A stretch of DNA of 8,042 nucleotides, from contig DTXE01000396.1 in assembly GCA_012962595.1 (NCBI GenBank), positions 1-8,042 on the forward strand, read 5' to 3'. This document shows, one piece after another, positions 1-6,628 of this stretch (position 1 is the stretch's first letter; the number at the start of each line of letters is the position of its first letter). The stretch is from Syntrophaceae bacterium (lineage in GTDB: Bacteria; Desulfobacterota; DTXE01). A program made the translations under genes and the position numbers. The notes below the pieces were generated by a model. That model saw only the letters and a program-made list of their open reading frames with translations, had not been told where the DNA came from and searched no databases.

Positions 1-81
1 AAATACCAAATCCCAAATTTAAAATCCCAAATCCCAATGACTAAAATATGTTTGGTATTTGATGCTTGGAATTTGGAATTT
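1..81. repeat. Period-7 repeat array in inverted arrangement
   Basis: Bases 1-35 divide into five consecutive heptamers: AAATACC, AAATCCC, AAATTTA, AAATCCC, AAATCCC. After an 11-base spacer (36-46), bases 47-81 divide into five heptamers of the opposite sense: TATGTTT, GGTATTT, GATGCTT, GGAATTT, GGAATTT. The two arms are placed symmetrically about position 41. Paired outside-in, units 1, 2 and 4 match 6 of 7 bases and units 3 and 5 match only 3 of 7. In addition 1-10 is an exact inverted copy of 51-60. The array touches the window edge and may continue to the left. From memory, heptad repeats of this AAATCCC/GGAATTT type occur between genes in many environmental bacterial genomes; their role is unknown to me. 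Confidence 0.75.
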
Positions 82-104
82 AAAAAAACCCTCCTGCCTC
101 CAAA

Positions 105-129
105 TAAAGGAGCTATTTTCACATGAAAC
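105..129 (-). repeat. 25-base element, left copy (inverted relative to 8018-8042)
   Basis: Read on the minus strand, this segment matches 8018-8042 on the plus strand at 21 of 25 positions, including the exact 14-mer TGAAAATAGCTCCT (108-121 here, 8026-8039 there) and a flanking GTTTCA. Two of the four mismatches fall at the centre of a small palindrome TTTCA-NN-TGAAA that both copies keep. On the plus strand it can also be read as a GGAG followed ten bases later by ATG (123), opening a frame of only ten codons. I cannot tell whether it is a dispersed repeat, a binding site or chance similarity. Confidence 0.45.
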
Positions 130-247
130 TTGTGATGACATATCCATTAATATAATAGAAAACAGTCTTTTATCTCTTATCTAGGCCTCTAAAGTTTGGG
201 TTATGGTAGGAAAAGGATTTAAGCCGAAAAACGAAGAAGGATAATAA

Positions 248-276
248 AATTTAATATAAAATCTTGCCCTTGTCAA
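248..276 (-). promoter_or_regulatory. Leftward sigma70-like promoter with no known gene downstream
   Basis: On the minus strand a perfect -35 hexamer TTGACA (271-276) is followed, after exactly 17 bases, by TAAATT (248-253), a 4 of 6 match to the -10 consensus. Transcription would start near 241 and run left towards the repeats. No gene follows within the window. About 130 to 160 bases downstream there is a run of seven T's (82-88, minus-strand sense) preceded by a weak CTCC/GGAG hairpin. The fit is good, but AT-rich DNA gives such matches by chance. Confidence 0.4.
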
Positions 277-358
277 CCCAATTCAGTAAAGTTTCCTCAA
301 AAATTTTTGTTTATCTAAAACATGTTGATTTTTCTTCTACATCAGATACCACCTTTAA

Positions 359-393
359 ACCTCTTACACCCACATGGTGCAGACCCTAGAGGT
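359..393 (-). terminator. Weak hairpin just after the M50 protease gene
   Basis: On the minus strand ACCTCT (388-393, overlapping the last base of the stop codon) can pair with AGAGGT (359-364), enclosing a second small stem CACC/GGTG (376-379 with 367-370) with a five-base loop. The position right after the stop suits a terminator or 3'-end stabilising structure. Only three T's follow, so this is not a canonical intrinsic terminator. Confidence 0.25.
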
Positions 394-1283
394 CATGATA
401 TAGCAATGGGAACCGGGGTAAAGGTCAAAAAAAATACTAACATGGCCAAAATCCCTAAACCTTTTCTTGTCCTATCCAGAGGAGTCCAAAAATCCTGAGG
501 TTGTGGATGTTTCAATCCTAGAATATAGAGCAAGGCCGCCCACATGAGCCATCCTTGCCAACCTATGAATCTAACCAAGCCAGAAGATCCGAGCAAACCA
601 AGCAATCCAAATATTAGAAGAATAGCGAAAGTAAATTTGCAAACCTTTCCATACCATTTCTCTCCAAGAAGGGCATAGGAAATGTGTCCACCATCTAACT
701 GACCAATTGGGATAAGATTAAGGGAGGTGACTAATAAACCAATCCATCCTGCAAAGGCTACAGAGTGCAACACAATGTGGTGATGTTCAGGTAAATCTCC
801 TAAGGTTATCTTTGCAAGCAGACTGAATAGGATGGATTCACCCAATAGCATGGCACCTTTGGGTTCCGGTAAGACCCTAATTTCAGAAAGCCTTAATCCT
901 ACTATAAGAACGGGGATTGATATGACCACCCCAATCAGAGGACCTGCTACTCCCACATCTAGAAGACTTTTCCTATCTTTCATGGGTGATTGCATCTTGA
1001 TAAAGGCTCCAAAGGTCCCAATGATAAAGGGAAAGATGGGTGGTGGTGGTGCTGGAATAAAATAGGGCAAGGTCACCCTTATTTTATGTCTTTTTGATAT
1101 AATGTAATGGCCCATTTCATGGGCAAGCAAAATCGCCATGAGAGTGAATGAGAAAGGAATCCCTTTCAGAAAAAGGGATAAACCCTTAAAAGGATTGACT
1201 CCGCTGTAAAAGGCCCCGGCAGCCGTGGTGGTAAATATGGTCAGGAAAAAAAGGAGAAAATTGAGCTTGTTGCATGAAGCCAT
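393..1283 (-). CDS. Site-2 protease family (M50) membrane metalloprotease
   Basis: Predicted intramembrane zinc metalloprotease of 296 residues. Members of the site-2 protease family cut transmembrane segments of regulators or leftover signal peptides; the substrate here is unknown. The zinc motif is H55-E56-M57-G58-H59 in the second hydrophobic segment. The third ligand is expected at D197 in the sequence NLIPIGQLDGGH (189-200). A proline-rich YFIPAPPPPIFPF stretch (74-86) and IGTFGAFIKM (88-97) are typical of this subfamily. I count about six to eight hydrophobic segments (near 8-25, 43-60, 83-97, 111-132, 175-192, 215-232, 243-256, 276-295). There is no PDZ domain, so it is not RseP/RasP-like. 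The ATG lies 4 bases after the HU-family stop, with GAGG close upstream (tight spacing) and no better in-frame start, so translation is probably coupled. Family assignment is secure; function is not. Confidence 0.9.
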   Translation of the reverse strand: MASCNKLNFLLFFLTIFTTTAAGAFYSGVNPFKGLSLFLKGIPFSFTLMAILLAHEMGHYIISKRHKIRVTLPYFIPAPPPPIFPFIIGTFGAFIKMQSPMKDRKSLLDVGVAGPLIGVVISIPVLIVGLRLSEIRVLPEPKGAMLLGESILFSLLAKITLGDLPEHHHIVLHSVAFAGWIGLLVTSLNLIPIGQLDGGHISYALLGEKWYGKVCKFTFAILLIFGLLGLLGSSGLVRFIGWQGWLMWAALLYILGLKHPQPQDFWTPLDRTRKGLGILAMLVFFLTFTPVPIAIS

Positions 1284-1287
1284 CCCC

Positions 1288-1563
1288 TCAATGATCCACC
1301 TTCTCTCTGAGTTCCTTACCCACTTTAAAGAAAGGCAGTTTTTTGGAGGGGACCTGAATCCTTTCTCCGGTTTTAGGATTCCTACCTATATAGGGGTCAT
1401 AATTCTTGACTACAAAGCTTCCAATACCCCTGAGTTCGATCCTTTCGCCGTTAATGAGAGCTTGGCTCATGGTACCAAAAACGATGTCTATAACCTCCTC
1501 AGCCTTTTTCTTGGTTAAGTTAGCCTTTTCGCTCACAACCTGAATCAAACCGGATTTATTCAT
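1288..1563 (-). CDS. HU/IHF-family DNA-bending protein, IHF-beta-like
   Basis: Small nucleoid protein of 91 residues, the usual length for the family. Such proteins bind DNA as dimers and bend it by inserting a proline from each beta arm. The hallmark arm is present: the run from RGIGSF (45-50) through IGRNPKTGE (59-67) includes the intercalating proline P63, and it ends in PFFKVGKELR (77-86). IELRGIGSF and IGRNPKTGE resemble IHF-beta more than HU, but no partner alpha gene is in the window, so homodimer or heterodimer is open. It has its own strong promoter, with the start about 15 bases upstream of the ATG. AGGGTGA just before the ATG serves as the ribosome binding site. It is followed after 4 bases by the M50 protease gene, so the two should be co-transcribed. 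Confidence 0.93.
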   Translation of the reverse strand: MNKSGLIQVVSEKANLTKKKAEEVIDIVFGTMSQALINGERIELRGIGSFVVKNYDPYIGRNPKTGERIQVPSKKLPFFKVGKELREKVDH

Positions 1564-1584
1564 AACTCACCCTAACCGAATTCT

Positions 1585-1613
1585 TTTATAGTTATTATGC
1601 TGCCCGAAGTCAA
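1585..1613 (-). promoter_or_regulatory. Promoter of the HU-family gene
   Basis: On the minus strand TTGACT (1608-1613) and TATAAA (1585-1590) are separated by exactly 17 bases, each matching the sigma70 consensus at 5 of 6 positions. Transcription should begin near 1578, giving a leader of about 15 bases. It sits in the 69-base gap after the pseudouridine synthase gene and makes the HU/M50 pair a separate unit, although readthrough from upstream is possible because I see no terminator in the gap. Confidence 0.7.
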
Positions 1614-1632
1614 GAACTTTTTATTTCCATCC

Positions 1633-2346
1633 CTAAAAGGCCTTTAGCCTTTGTATCTCCTGGTTGTTTAAGTACCTATAGGCACCGGGCGGTAAAGACC
1701 CCAGACGTAGGCTCCCAAAACACACCCTTTTTAGCCTTAAAACTGGATAACCTACTAGCTCACACATTCTCTTTATTTGTCTGCGTCTACCCTCAGTTAT
1801 GGTTATCTCTAACCATGTGTTTCTTTTAGTCTGTGAGATTTTTCTAATCTTAGCGGGCAGTGTCATCCTGCCATCTAAGGGAACTCCCTTTTTAAGTTTG
1901 GTGATTGCAAAAGAGGAAGGTATTCCCTTTACTTTAACATGGTATGTTTTAGGTACCTTATATTTTGGATGTTGTAGTATATGTGATAAGACCCCATCAT
2001 TTGTCAAAAGGAGTAGTCCTTCAGCATCGTAGTCTAGCCTTCCTACAGGAAAAACCCTTAAACTTAAGTCCTTGATGAGATGGCCAATTGTGGGCCTGCC
2101 TTTGGGATCTCTGAGGGTAGTTACGAAGCCCCGAGGTTTATTCAACATGAGGTACATCTTCGGCTGATACCTTTTTATAGGCTGTCCATCTACTGCTATT
2201 TCGTCCCGCTCAATATCGGCCTTAGTCCCCAGTGTACGTATAATTTTGCCATTAATGGATATACGCCCTTTTATAATAAGGCGCTCGGCTGCCCTTCGAG
2301 AACTGACTCCTGCCTTGGCCAATATCTTCTGAAGCCTTTCTTCCAT
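1633..2346 (-). CDS. RsuA/RluB-family pseudouridine synthase
   Basis: Converts a specific uridine in ribosomal RNA to pseudouridine. The 237 residues show an N-terminal S4 RNA-binding domain (about 2-60; ERLQKILAKAGVSSRRAAERLI at 3-24) and then the catalytic domain. MLNKPRGFVTT (67-77) is typical of the family. The active-site motif is GRLDYDAEGLLLLTNDG (102-118), with catalytic aspartate D105. The C-terminal GRRRQIKRMCELVGYPVLRLKR (186-207) is the usual RNA-contact region. Length and sequence fit RluB (23S rRNA) or RsuA (16S rRNA); the common deltaproteobacterial form is RluB-like, but the target base cannot be read from sequence. The ATG is placed by the family N terminus. I see no good ribosome binding site before it; a small palindrome (2362-2375) lies upstream. 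The 59-base gap to the upstream gene suggests cotranscription. Confidence 0.9.
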   Translation of the reverse strand: MEERLQKILAKAGVSSRRAAERLIIKGRISINGKIIRTLGTKADIERDEIAVDGQPIKRYQPKMYLMLNKPRGFVTTLRDPKGRPTIGHLIKDLSLRVFPVGRLDYDAEGLLLLTNDGVLSHILQHPKYKVPKTYHVKVKGIPSSFAITKLKKGVPLDGRMTLPAKIRKISQTKRNTWLEITITEGRRRQIKRMCELVGYPVLRLKRVCFGSLRLGSLPPGAYRYLNNQEIQRLKAF

Positions 2347-2361
2347 ATTTACAGAACTAAA

Positions 2362-2375
2362 CTATCCTGGGATAG
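2362..2375. repeat. Small palindrome upstream of the pseudouridine synthase gene
   Basis: CTATCC (2362-2367) and GGATAG (2370-2375) form a perfect 6-base inverted repeat with a 2-base centre, in the 59-base gap before the start at 2346. A two-base loop makes an RNA hairpin of the full stem unlikely. It could be a protein site, or be meaningless; no T-run follows, so it is not a terminator. Confidence 0.3.
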
Positions 2376-2405
2376 GAGATGGCTGTGAGAAAATCGCTAG
2401 GGTCC

Positions 2406-5090
2406 TTAAGATGCCTTTTTCATGTAACGCCTTACAACAAAATTGACCTCATCTGCTCTAGTGGTGATTTTGTCATTTAGTCTTGCATCCAAGAGACTGT
2501 CTAAAATTTTCTTGTAAATAGGGCCCGGAGCAAAACCCATAGATTCCAGATCCTTTCCGGTTAAAGAGGGTTTTATGTATCTTAACTTAGTAATATATGA
2601 GGAAATGGCCTTTTTTGTTAAAACACTTTTGGTCTTGGCCATCATATATATAAGAAATTCAATAGCAAACCCCTCAAGATATCTATATATCTGGTTATTC
2701 TTCATATCCACCTTTCTCTCCATTTGATGAAGATTCCTGTCGGCCCTTTTCTTTCCGTCTACCATTATCTTTCGGATTTTTTCAGGAATTGAGAGTCTCT
2801 CAGTAAGTTCAGTCATCTCCTCTTTGTTTAGACCCTCTGTCAAACCCAAAAAGTAGATGAGCCATTTTTCATACCTCTCATCCAAGAAAAGGAGCTGATA
2901 CCAAGAGATAGTGCTCTTCAAGTTTTCAAGTACCGACTCCAACTGTTCACCATAGATTATCTTGGGATGTATAGATTGGAGCACCCCGTATTGGGCCATG
3001 CGCTTAATGGCCAAAGGGGGGTCTTGTTCCTGTAAGATTGGTTTGAGTTCGGAAAAGAGCCTTTTTCCAGTAAGTTTTTCCAATGCCTTAATTTTAACAG
3101 CATTTTCAATAAGATTTGATGTGTGGGTACTAATCTTAAATCCGTAACGCTGTTCAAAACGTATAGCTCTCAAGATCCTTGTGGGATCTTCCACAAAACT
3201 CAAATTGTGTAGCACTCGGATAACCCTGTCCTTTAAATCATTTTGGGCACCAAAGAAGTCTATCAGGGTGCCGAAGTAATGAGGGTTAAGCATAATTGCT
3301 AAGGTATTTACGGTAAAGTCCCTTCTGTACAAATCCAGCTTTAAGGAACTCATTCCCACAATGGGTAAGGCAGCAGGGGATTCATAATACTCCACTCGTG
3401 CTGTGGCCACATCAATCTTAAACCCATCTGGAAATACAACCTGAGCGGTGCCGAATTTTGTGTGATAATGGGTGCGGGCTCCATGCTGTTCAGCGAATAT
3501 TTTAGCAAAATGGATACCATCTCCTTCAACCACAATATCAATATCCAAGTTTTTATGCCCCAGTAGAAGATCCCTTACAAAACCTCCCACTGCATAAATG
3601 TTGTATCCTAGGCCATCAGCAACCTTTCCTATGGCCTGCAACCTCTCCAAGATATTTTTAGGAAGTTGCTCGGCCATGTGGTAGGATACCCTTTTTTTTC
3701 GCAAATAGTAACGCCTCACATCATAGAGATATTCTGGCGGAGTGGAACCGCTAGCCAAGGCCCTTAGAAGGTCTGTTCTAGTGATAACTCCTATTACCTT
3801 CTCCTTTTCAACCACAGGCAGAATTCCTTCTCTTTTTTGGATTATATATTCCTGAATCCTATGAAGAGGGGTATCTGGAGCTACCTGCGAGAATCTCTTG
3901 AGGATAAAGTCTTTGACCTTGAGATGCCTAGAGCTGTGGGATAGGGCCTTTTCCACCATTCCCCTGGTAATTAACCCCAGGAGCTTCCCATCTGTAATTA
4001 CAGGTAATGTATTTATATTTTGTTCCTTCATTATTTGACCAGATACTTTAAGGCTAGTTTCCGGTTGGACGTGTATCACGGGAGAAGACATGATATCCCT
4101 TGCAATTCTTGAAGGTCCTATTCTGTCATGTAATATCTTGAGCAGTTTATCCTCGACCTGGATAAGGTTTAAATCCTTAATGGTGGCTGAGGCGGCCTGT
4201 GGGTGCCCTCCGCCTCCAAAGGCCTTTGTAATCTTAGCCACATCCACCTGACTAATCCTACTACGAGCTACCAGGTACACCCTATCTTTCATACTCGCTA
4301 GGCCAAACACTACCTTTAAATTCTCCATTTCCATAAGCTTATGGACCAGGATGGCGAAATCCCCTATATACTCATCCCTATAAGCTTGAGCAATGACCAC
4401 ATCTATCTCATTTATGTGATAAGTAGAGGCGGATTGGATAAGATCATTAAGGAGGGCTACCTGCTCTACGGTTAAATCCCGAGCAAGCATGTCCGACACA
4501 ATGTTTAGATTAGCTCCTTTGGAGAGGAAATAAGAGGCTGCCTGGTAATCAGCCTCTGTGGTGCTAGGAAAAGTGAAGGAACCTGTATCCTCATAGATAC
4601 CCAAAGACATAAGTGTGGCCTCATCTGATGAGATTTGGATATTCCTCTCTCTCAAGATTTTGGCAAGGATGGTGACAGTGGCACCTACAGTTTCTATTAC
4701 CTCAACAGAGCCTGTAATATCTTTAGATGTAGAGGGATGGTGGTCATAAATGTGAATATCTAAACCTGGCTTGTCTATTATCTTACAAAATCTTCCAATT
4801 CGACTAGGTTCTCTAGTGTCCACTAAAATGAGTCTTTTGACCCTTTCTAAATCTACCTTTTTGGCCTGAACGATATCCAGAAAGTACACTGTGGATTTGA
4901 CGAAAAAATCCCTTAACCCCTTTTCCTGGGAACCAGGAAATGCCATTATGGCACGGGGATACAATTTTTTGGCTGCCACCATGGAGGCTAAGGCATCAAA
5001 ATCGGCATTGATATGGGTAGTAATAACCTCTAACCCATTATTTAGAGGGTGCTTTTTGCCATTCGCCTTTCGCTGCTCCTTCCCCCTCAC
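2406..5090 (-). CDS. DHH phosphoesterase - CBS pair - tRNA nucleotidyltransferase fusion
   Basis: Multidomain protein of 894 residues. Residues about 20-325 are a DHH/DHHA1 phosphoesterase: H26, D30 and D32 (HINADFD), D91 (LVDT), D116-H117-H118, D168 (GIYEDTG) and GGGGH (292-296), all the metal and substrate motifs. Residues about 330-446 are two CBS domains, which in other proteins bind adenine nucleotides. Residues about 475-894 are a class II nucleotidyltransferase: VGGFVRDLLLG (501-511), the metal carboxylates D516 and D518 (DIDIV), a third at D560, RRDFTVNTLA (589-598) and EDPTRILRAIRF (634-645). The product is expected to add C and/or A to the tRNA 3' end. Similar long enzymes in Aquifex-type bacteria split CC- and A-addition, so the specificity here is open, and a poly(A) polymerase is a weaker alternative. 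The start is GTG at 5090, 5 bases after the xerD stop, with AGAGGG 8 bases upstream; no better in-frame start follows. Confidence 0.9.
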   Translation of the reverse strand: MRGKEQRKANGKKHPLNNGLEVITTHINADFDALASMVAAKKLYPRAIMAFPGSQEKGLRDFFVKSTVYFLDIVQAKKVDLERVKRLILVDTREPSRIGRFCKIIDKPGLDIHIYDHHPSTSKDITGSVEVIETVGATVTILAKILRERNIQISSDEATLMSLGIYEDTGSFTFPSTTEADYQAASYFLSKGANLNIVSDMLARDLTVEQVALLNDLIQSASTYHINEIDVVIAQAYRDEYIGDFAILVHKLMEMENLKVVFGLASMKDRVYLVARSRISQVDVAKITKAFGGGGHPQAASATIKDLNLIQVEDKLLKILHDRIGPSRIARDIMSSPVIHVQPETSLKVSGQIMKEQNINTLPVITDGKLLGLITRGMVEKALSHSSRHLKVKDFILKRFSQVAPDTPLHRIQEYIIQKREGILPVVEKEKVIGVITRTDLLRALASGSTPPEYLYDVRRYYLRKKRVSYHMAEQLPKNILERLQAIGKVADGLGYNIYAVGGFVRDLLLGHKNLDIDIVVEGDGIHFAKIFAEQHGARTHYHTKFGTAQVVFPDGFKIDVATARVEYYESPAALPIVGMSSLKLDLYRRDFTVNTLAIMLNPHYFGTLIDFFGAQNDLKDRVIRVLHNLSFVEDPTRILRAIRFEQRYGFKISTHTSNLIENAVKIKALEKLTGKRLFSELKPILQEQDPPLAIKRMAQYGVLQSIHPKIIYGEQLESVLENLKSTISWYQLLFLDERYEKWLIYFLGLTEGLNKEEMTELTERLSIPEKIRKIMVDGKKRADRNLHQMERKVDMKNNQIYRYLEGFAIEFLIYMMAKTKSVLTKKAISSYITKLRYIKPSLTGKDLESMGFAPGPIYKKILDSLLDARLNDKITTRADEVNFVVRRYMKKAS

Positions 5091-5095
5091 CCTTT

Positions 5096-5983
5096 TTACC
5101 CTCTAGGATGATATTGGCGATGGATATCCTTTAGGCGTTCTCTGGCCACATGAGTATATATTTGGGTACTAGAAATATCTGAATGGCCTAACATCATTTG
5201 GACCGATCGAAGATCTGCTCCCCTCTCTAAAAGATGGCTGGCAAAGGAATGTCTTAAGCTGTGAGGTGTAATTCTTTTTGAAATGCCAGCCCTTTTAGCA
5301 TATTTTTTTATGACCTTCCAAAAGCCCTGCCGGGTGAGCCCTTTTCCTGAGCGGCTTATAAAGAGATATATACTTTGTTTTTCCTTTAAGAGACCTTGCC
5401 GGGTAGAATGGAGATATTTCATTATCCTATTCTGGGCAATTCTCCCTATGGGTACTATTCGTTCCTTAGAACCCTTTCCTAAGGTTCTTAAGTAGCCTGC
5501 CTCAAGGTTGATATCGTTAAGCCGGATTTTCACAAGTTCAGACACCCTAAGTCCCGTAGCATACAAAAGCTCAAGCATTGCCGAATCTCTGACTTCGAGC
5601 GTATTGGACAAGTCTGGTTCCGCTAGAAGACGATCTATCTCTTCCATATTAAGGACTAGGGGCAGTCTTCTTTGGGTCTTAAAGGAGTGGATGTGGGTTG
5701 TGGGATTTTCTGAAATGACACCTTCTCTAATCAGAAACTTATAAAATCCTTTAATGGATGCCAAGTTTCGGGCCCGACTCTTAACAGAAAGTCCCATCTC
5801 CTTCAGTTCGGACAGAAATCCCGAAATATGGAGATAATTAGTTTCCTTGATATGAGAAACATGCTCTTTCTTTAAATACCGGATATATCGGGTAAGGTCT
5901 CTACTGTAGGAATCTAATGTATTTTTTGAGAGACCTCGCTCCACTATAAGAAAATCCAAAAATTGATCTAATAGTTGATCCAT
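5096..5983 (-). CDS. xerD: Tyrosine recombinase, XerD-like
   Basis: Site-specific recombinase expected to resolve chromosome dimers at dif with a Xer partner and FtsK. At 295 residues it is close to E. coli XerD. The N-terminal core-binding SAM-like domain spans about 1-90 (LDFLIVERGLSKNTLDSYSRDL). The catalytic domain carries all active-site residues: R146 (ATGLRVSEL), a lysine in LGKGSKER (K170 or K173), H241 and R244 (HSLRHSFA), H267 (MLGHSDI) and nucleophile Y276 (IYTHV). The ATG at 5983 lies 3 bases after the CBS-ACT stop; its G-rich binding site (GGAAGGGGG) is inside the end of that gene, so translation is probably coupled. Housekeeping position, full length and no flanking repeats argue against a mobile integrase. 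XerC versus XerD cannot be settled fully by eye; the LGKGSKER and HSLRHSFASHLLERGADLR features favour XerD. Confidence 0.88.
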   Translation of the reverse strand: MDQLLDQFLDFLIVERGLSKNTLDSYSRDLTRYIRYLKKEHVSHIKETNYLHISGFLSELKEMGLSVKSRARNLASIKGFYKFLIREGVISENPTTHIHSFKTQRRLPLVLNMEEIDRLLAEPDLSNTLEVRDSAMLELLYATGLRVSELVKIRLNDINLEAGYLRTLGKGSKERIVPIGRIAQNRIMKYLHSTRQGLLKEKQSIYLFISRSGKGLTRQGFWKVIKKYAKRAGISKRITPHSLRHSFASHLLERGADLRSVQMMLGHSDISSTQIYTHVARERLKDIHRQYHPRG

Positions 5984-5986
5984 TAT

Positions 5987-6598
5987 TTACCCCCTTCCAC
6001 TGATAGACACTACCTTATGGCCGTGCTTTGCCAATGCTTGAGCTATAGGTGTCACATGACACTTCTCCAGTCGAAAGGAGTAAATTTTTTTTCCTTGTCT
6101 TTTGGGCAGGATACCAACGCTTATAATCTCCGCATGGTGCTCTTTTATAATCCTTGAAACCTCTTCAAATGCATGGGGTTTATCACTAAGTATGATATCT
6201 ACACGAGAGCTAGATTTGAGGACACCCATGATGTGGATAAATGCCCCCAATATATCGGTTACCGTAATGATTCCCAGCAATCGATTACCAACACCCACAA
6301 CGGGAAGGCTTCCGATTTTATGTTTAAAGATCAATTTAGCAGCGGTATCAATACTGGTATCGGGAGAGACTGTGATAGGATTGGTGGTCATAATATCCTT
6401 CAAACTGACTTCTTCCAGCATAGAGGGAATAATGGCTTGGCGTAGGTCTCCTTCAGTTACTAGCCCTATTAGTCTTGAGCCATCCACCACGGGAAGATGG
6501 CGAATAGAGTGTTTTTTCATAAGCTCTATGGCCTCTCGGATACTACTATTCTTAGTAATAGTCACTAGCTTTTTTATCATCCATTTTCTAACATCCAT
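5987..6598 (-). CDS. CBS-CBS-ACT protein, AcuB-like
   Basis: Soluble protein of 203 residues with three small regulatory domains and no visible catalytic domain. CBS 1 covers about 1-56 (MIKKLVTITKNSSIREAIELM, then RHLPVVDGSRLIGLVTEGDLR). CBS 2 covers about 64-122 (DIMTTNPITVSPDTSIDTAAKLI, then GSLPVVGVGNRLLGIITVTDIL). An ACT-like fold covers about 131-198 (SRVDIILSDKPHAFEEVSRII...). This order and length match the AcuB family, whose role outside Bacillus acetoin metabolism is unclear; the CBS pair probably binds adenine nucleotides. There are no acetoin genes here, so I give no symbol. ATG 6598 is preferred over the in-frame TTG 6604 because GAGAGG lies 6 bases before the ATG but directly abuts the TTG. 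It is the first gene of the leftward unit. Confidence 0.85.
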   Translation of the reverse strand: MDVRKWMIKKLVTITKNSSIREAIELMKKHSIRHLPVVDGSRLIGLVTEGDLRQAIIPSMLEEVSLKDIMTTNPITVSPDTSIDTAAKLIFKHKIGSLPVVGVGNRLLGIITVTDILGAFIHIMGVLKSSSRVDIILSDKPHAFEEVSRIIKEHHAEIISVGILPKRQGKKIYSFRLEKCHVTPIAQALAKHGHKVVSISGRG

Positions 6599-6604
6599 TT
6601 CCAA

Positions 6605-6610
6605 CCTCTC
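6605..6610 (-). promoter_or_regulatory. Ribosome binding site that fixes the CBS-ACT start
   Basis: GAGAGG on the minus strand, 6 bases before the ATG at 6598 and directly adjacent to the TTG at 6604. The spacing rules out TTG and shortens the protein by two residues to 203. Confidence 0.7.
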
Positions 6611-6628
6611 AAGAAGTCTTTTTTATTT

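Larger units (their letters stand above)
1..392. other. Gene-poor left end
   Basis: No reading frame here looks like a real gene. The longest minus-strand frame I followed (19-147, 42 codons) has no ribosome binding site and runs straight through the heptamer repeats, so its protein would be low-complexity. Plus-strand frames from the ATGs at 123 and 204 stop after 10 and 13 codons. What the stretch does hold is the heptamer array (1-81), the 25-base element (105-129), a leftward promoter candidate (248-276), a perfect 12-base palindrome CAAAAATTTTTG (298-309) and a weak hairpin abutting the M50 gene stop (359-393). Confidence 0.6.

Noticed and set aside
19..147. Minus-strand frame of 42 codons (MDMSSQVSCENSSFIW...)
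   Set aside because: No ribosome binding site, and half of it is translated heptamer repeat giving a low-complexity peptide. The VSCENSS part resembles the MurA tail only because of the shared 25-base element.
123..155. Plus-strand ten-codon frame behind a GGAG, resembling a leader peptide
   Set aside because: Spacing of ten bases is long, no promoter was identified for it and no gene follows in that direction, so no leader role can be supported.
298..309. CAAAAATTTTTG palindrome as a terminator of the M50 unit
   Set aside because: It is perfectly self-complementary with no loop or GC stem; most likely an AT-rich coincidence.
1225..1518. Plus-strand open frame of 97 codons
   Set aside because: Antisense to the HU-family gene and the start of the M50 gene; an artefact of the conserved coding strand.
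1633..1647. AAAGGCCTTT palindrome at the pseudouridine synthase stop as a terminator
   Set aside because: It has no loop and no T-run follows in the leftward direction.
5096..5983. Tyrosine recombinase as part of a mobile element or integron
   Set aside because: It sits inside a tight housekeeping operon with no tRNA target, terminal repeats or cargo genes, and its length and motifs fit XerD.
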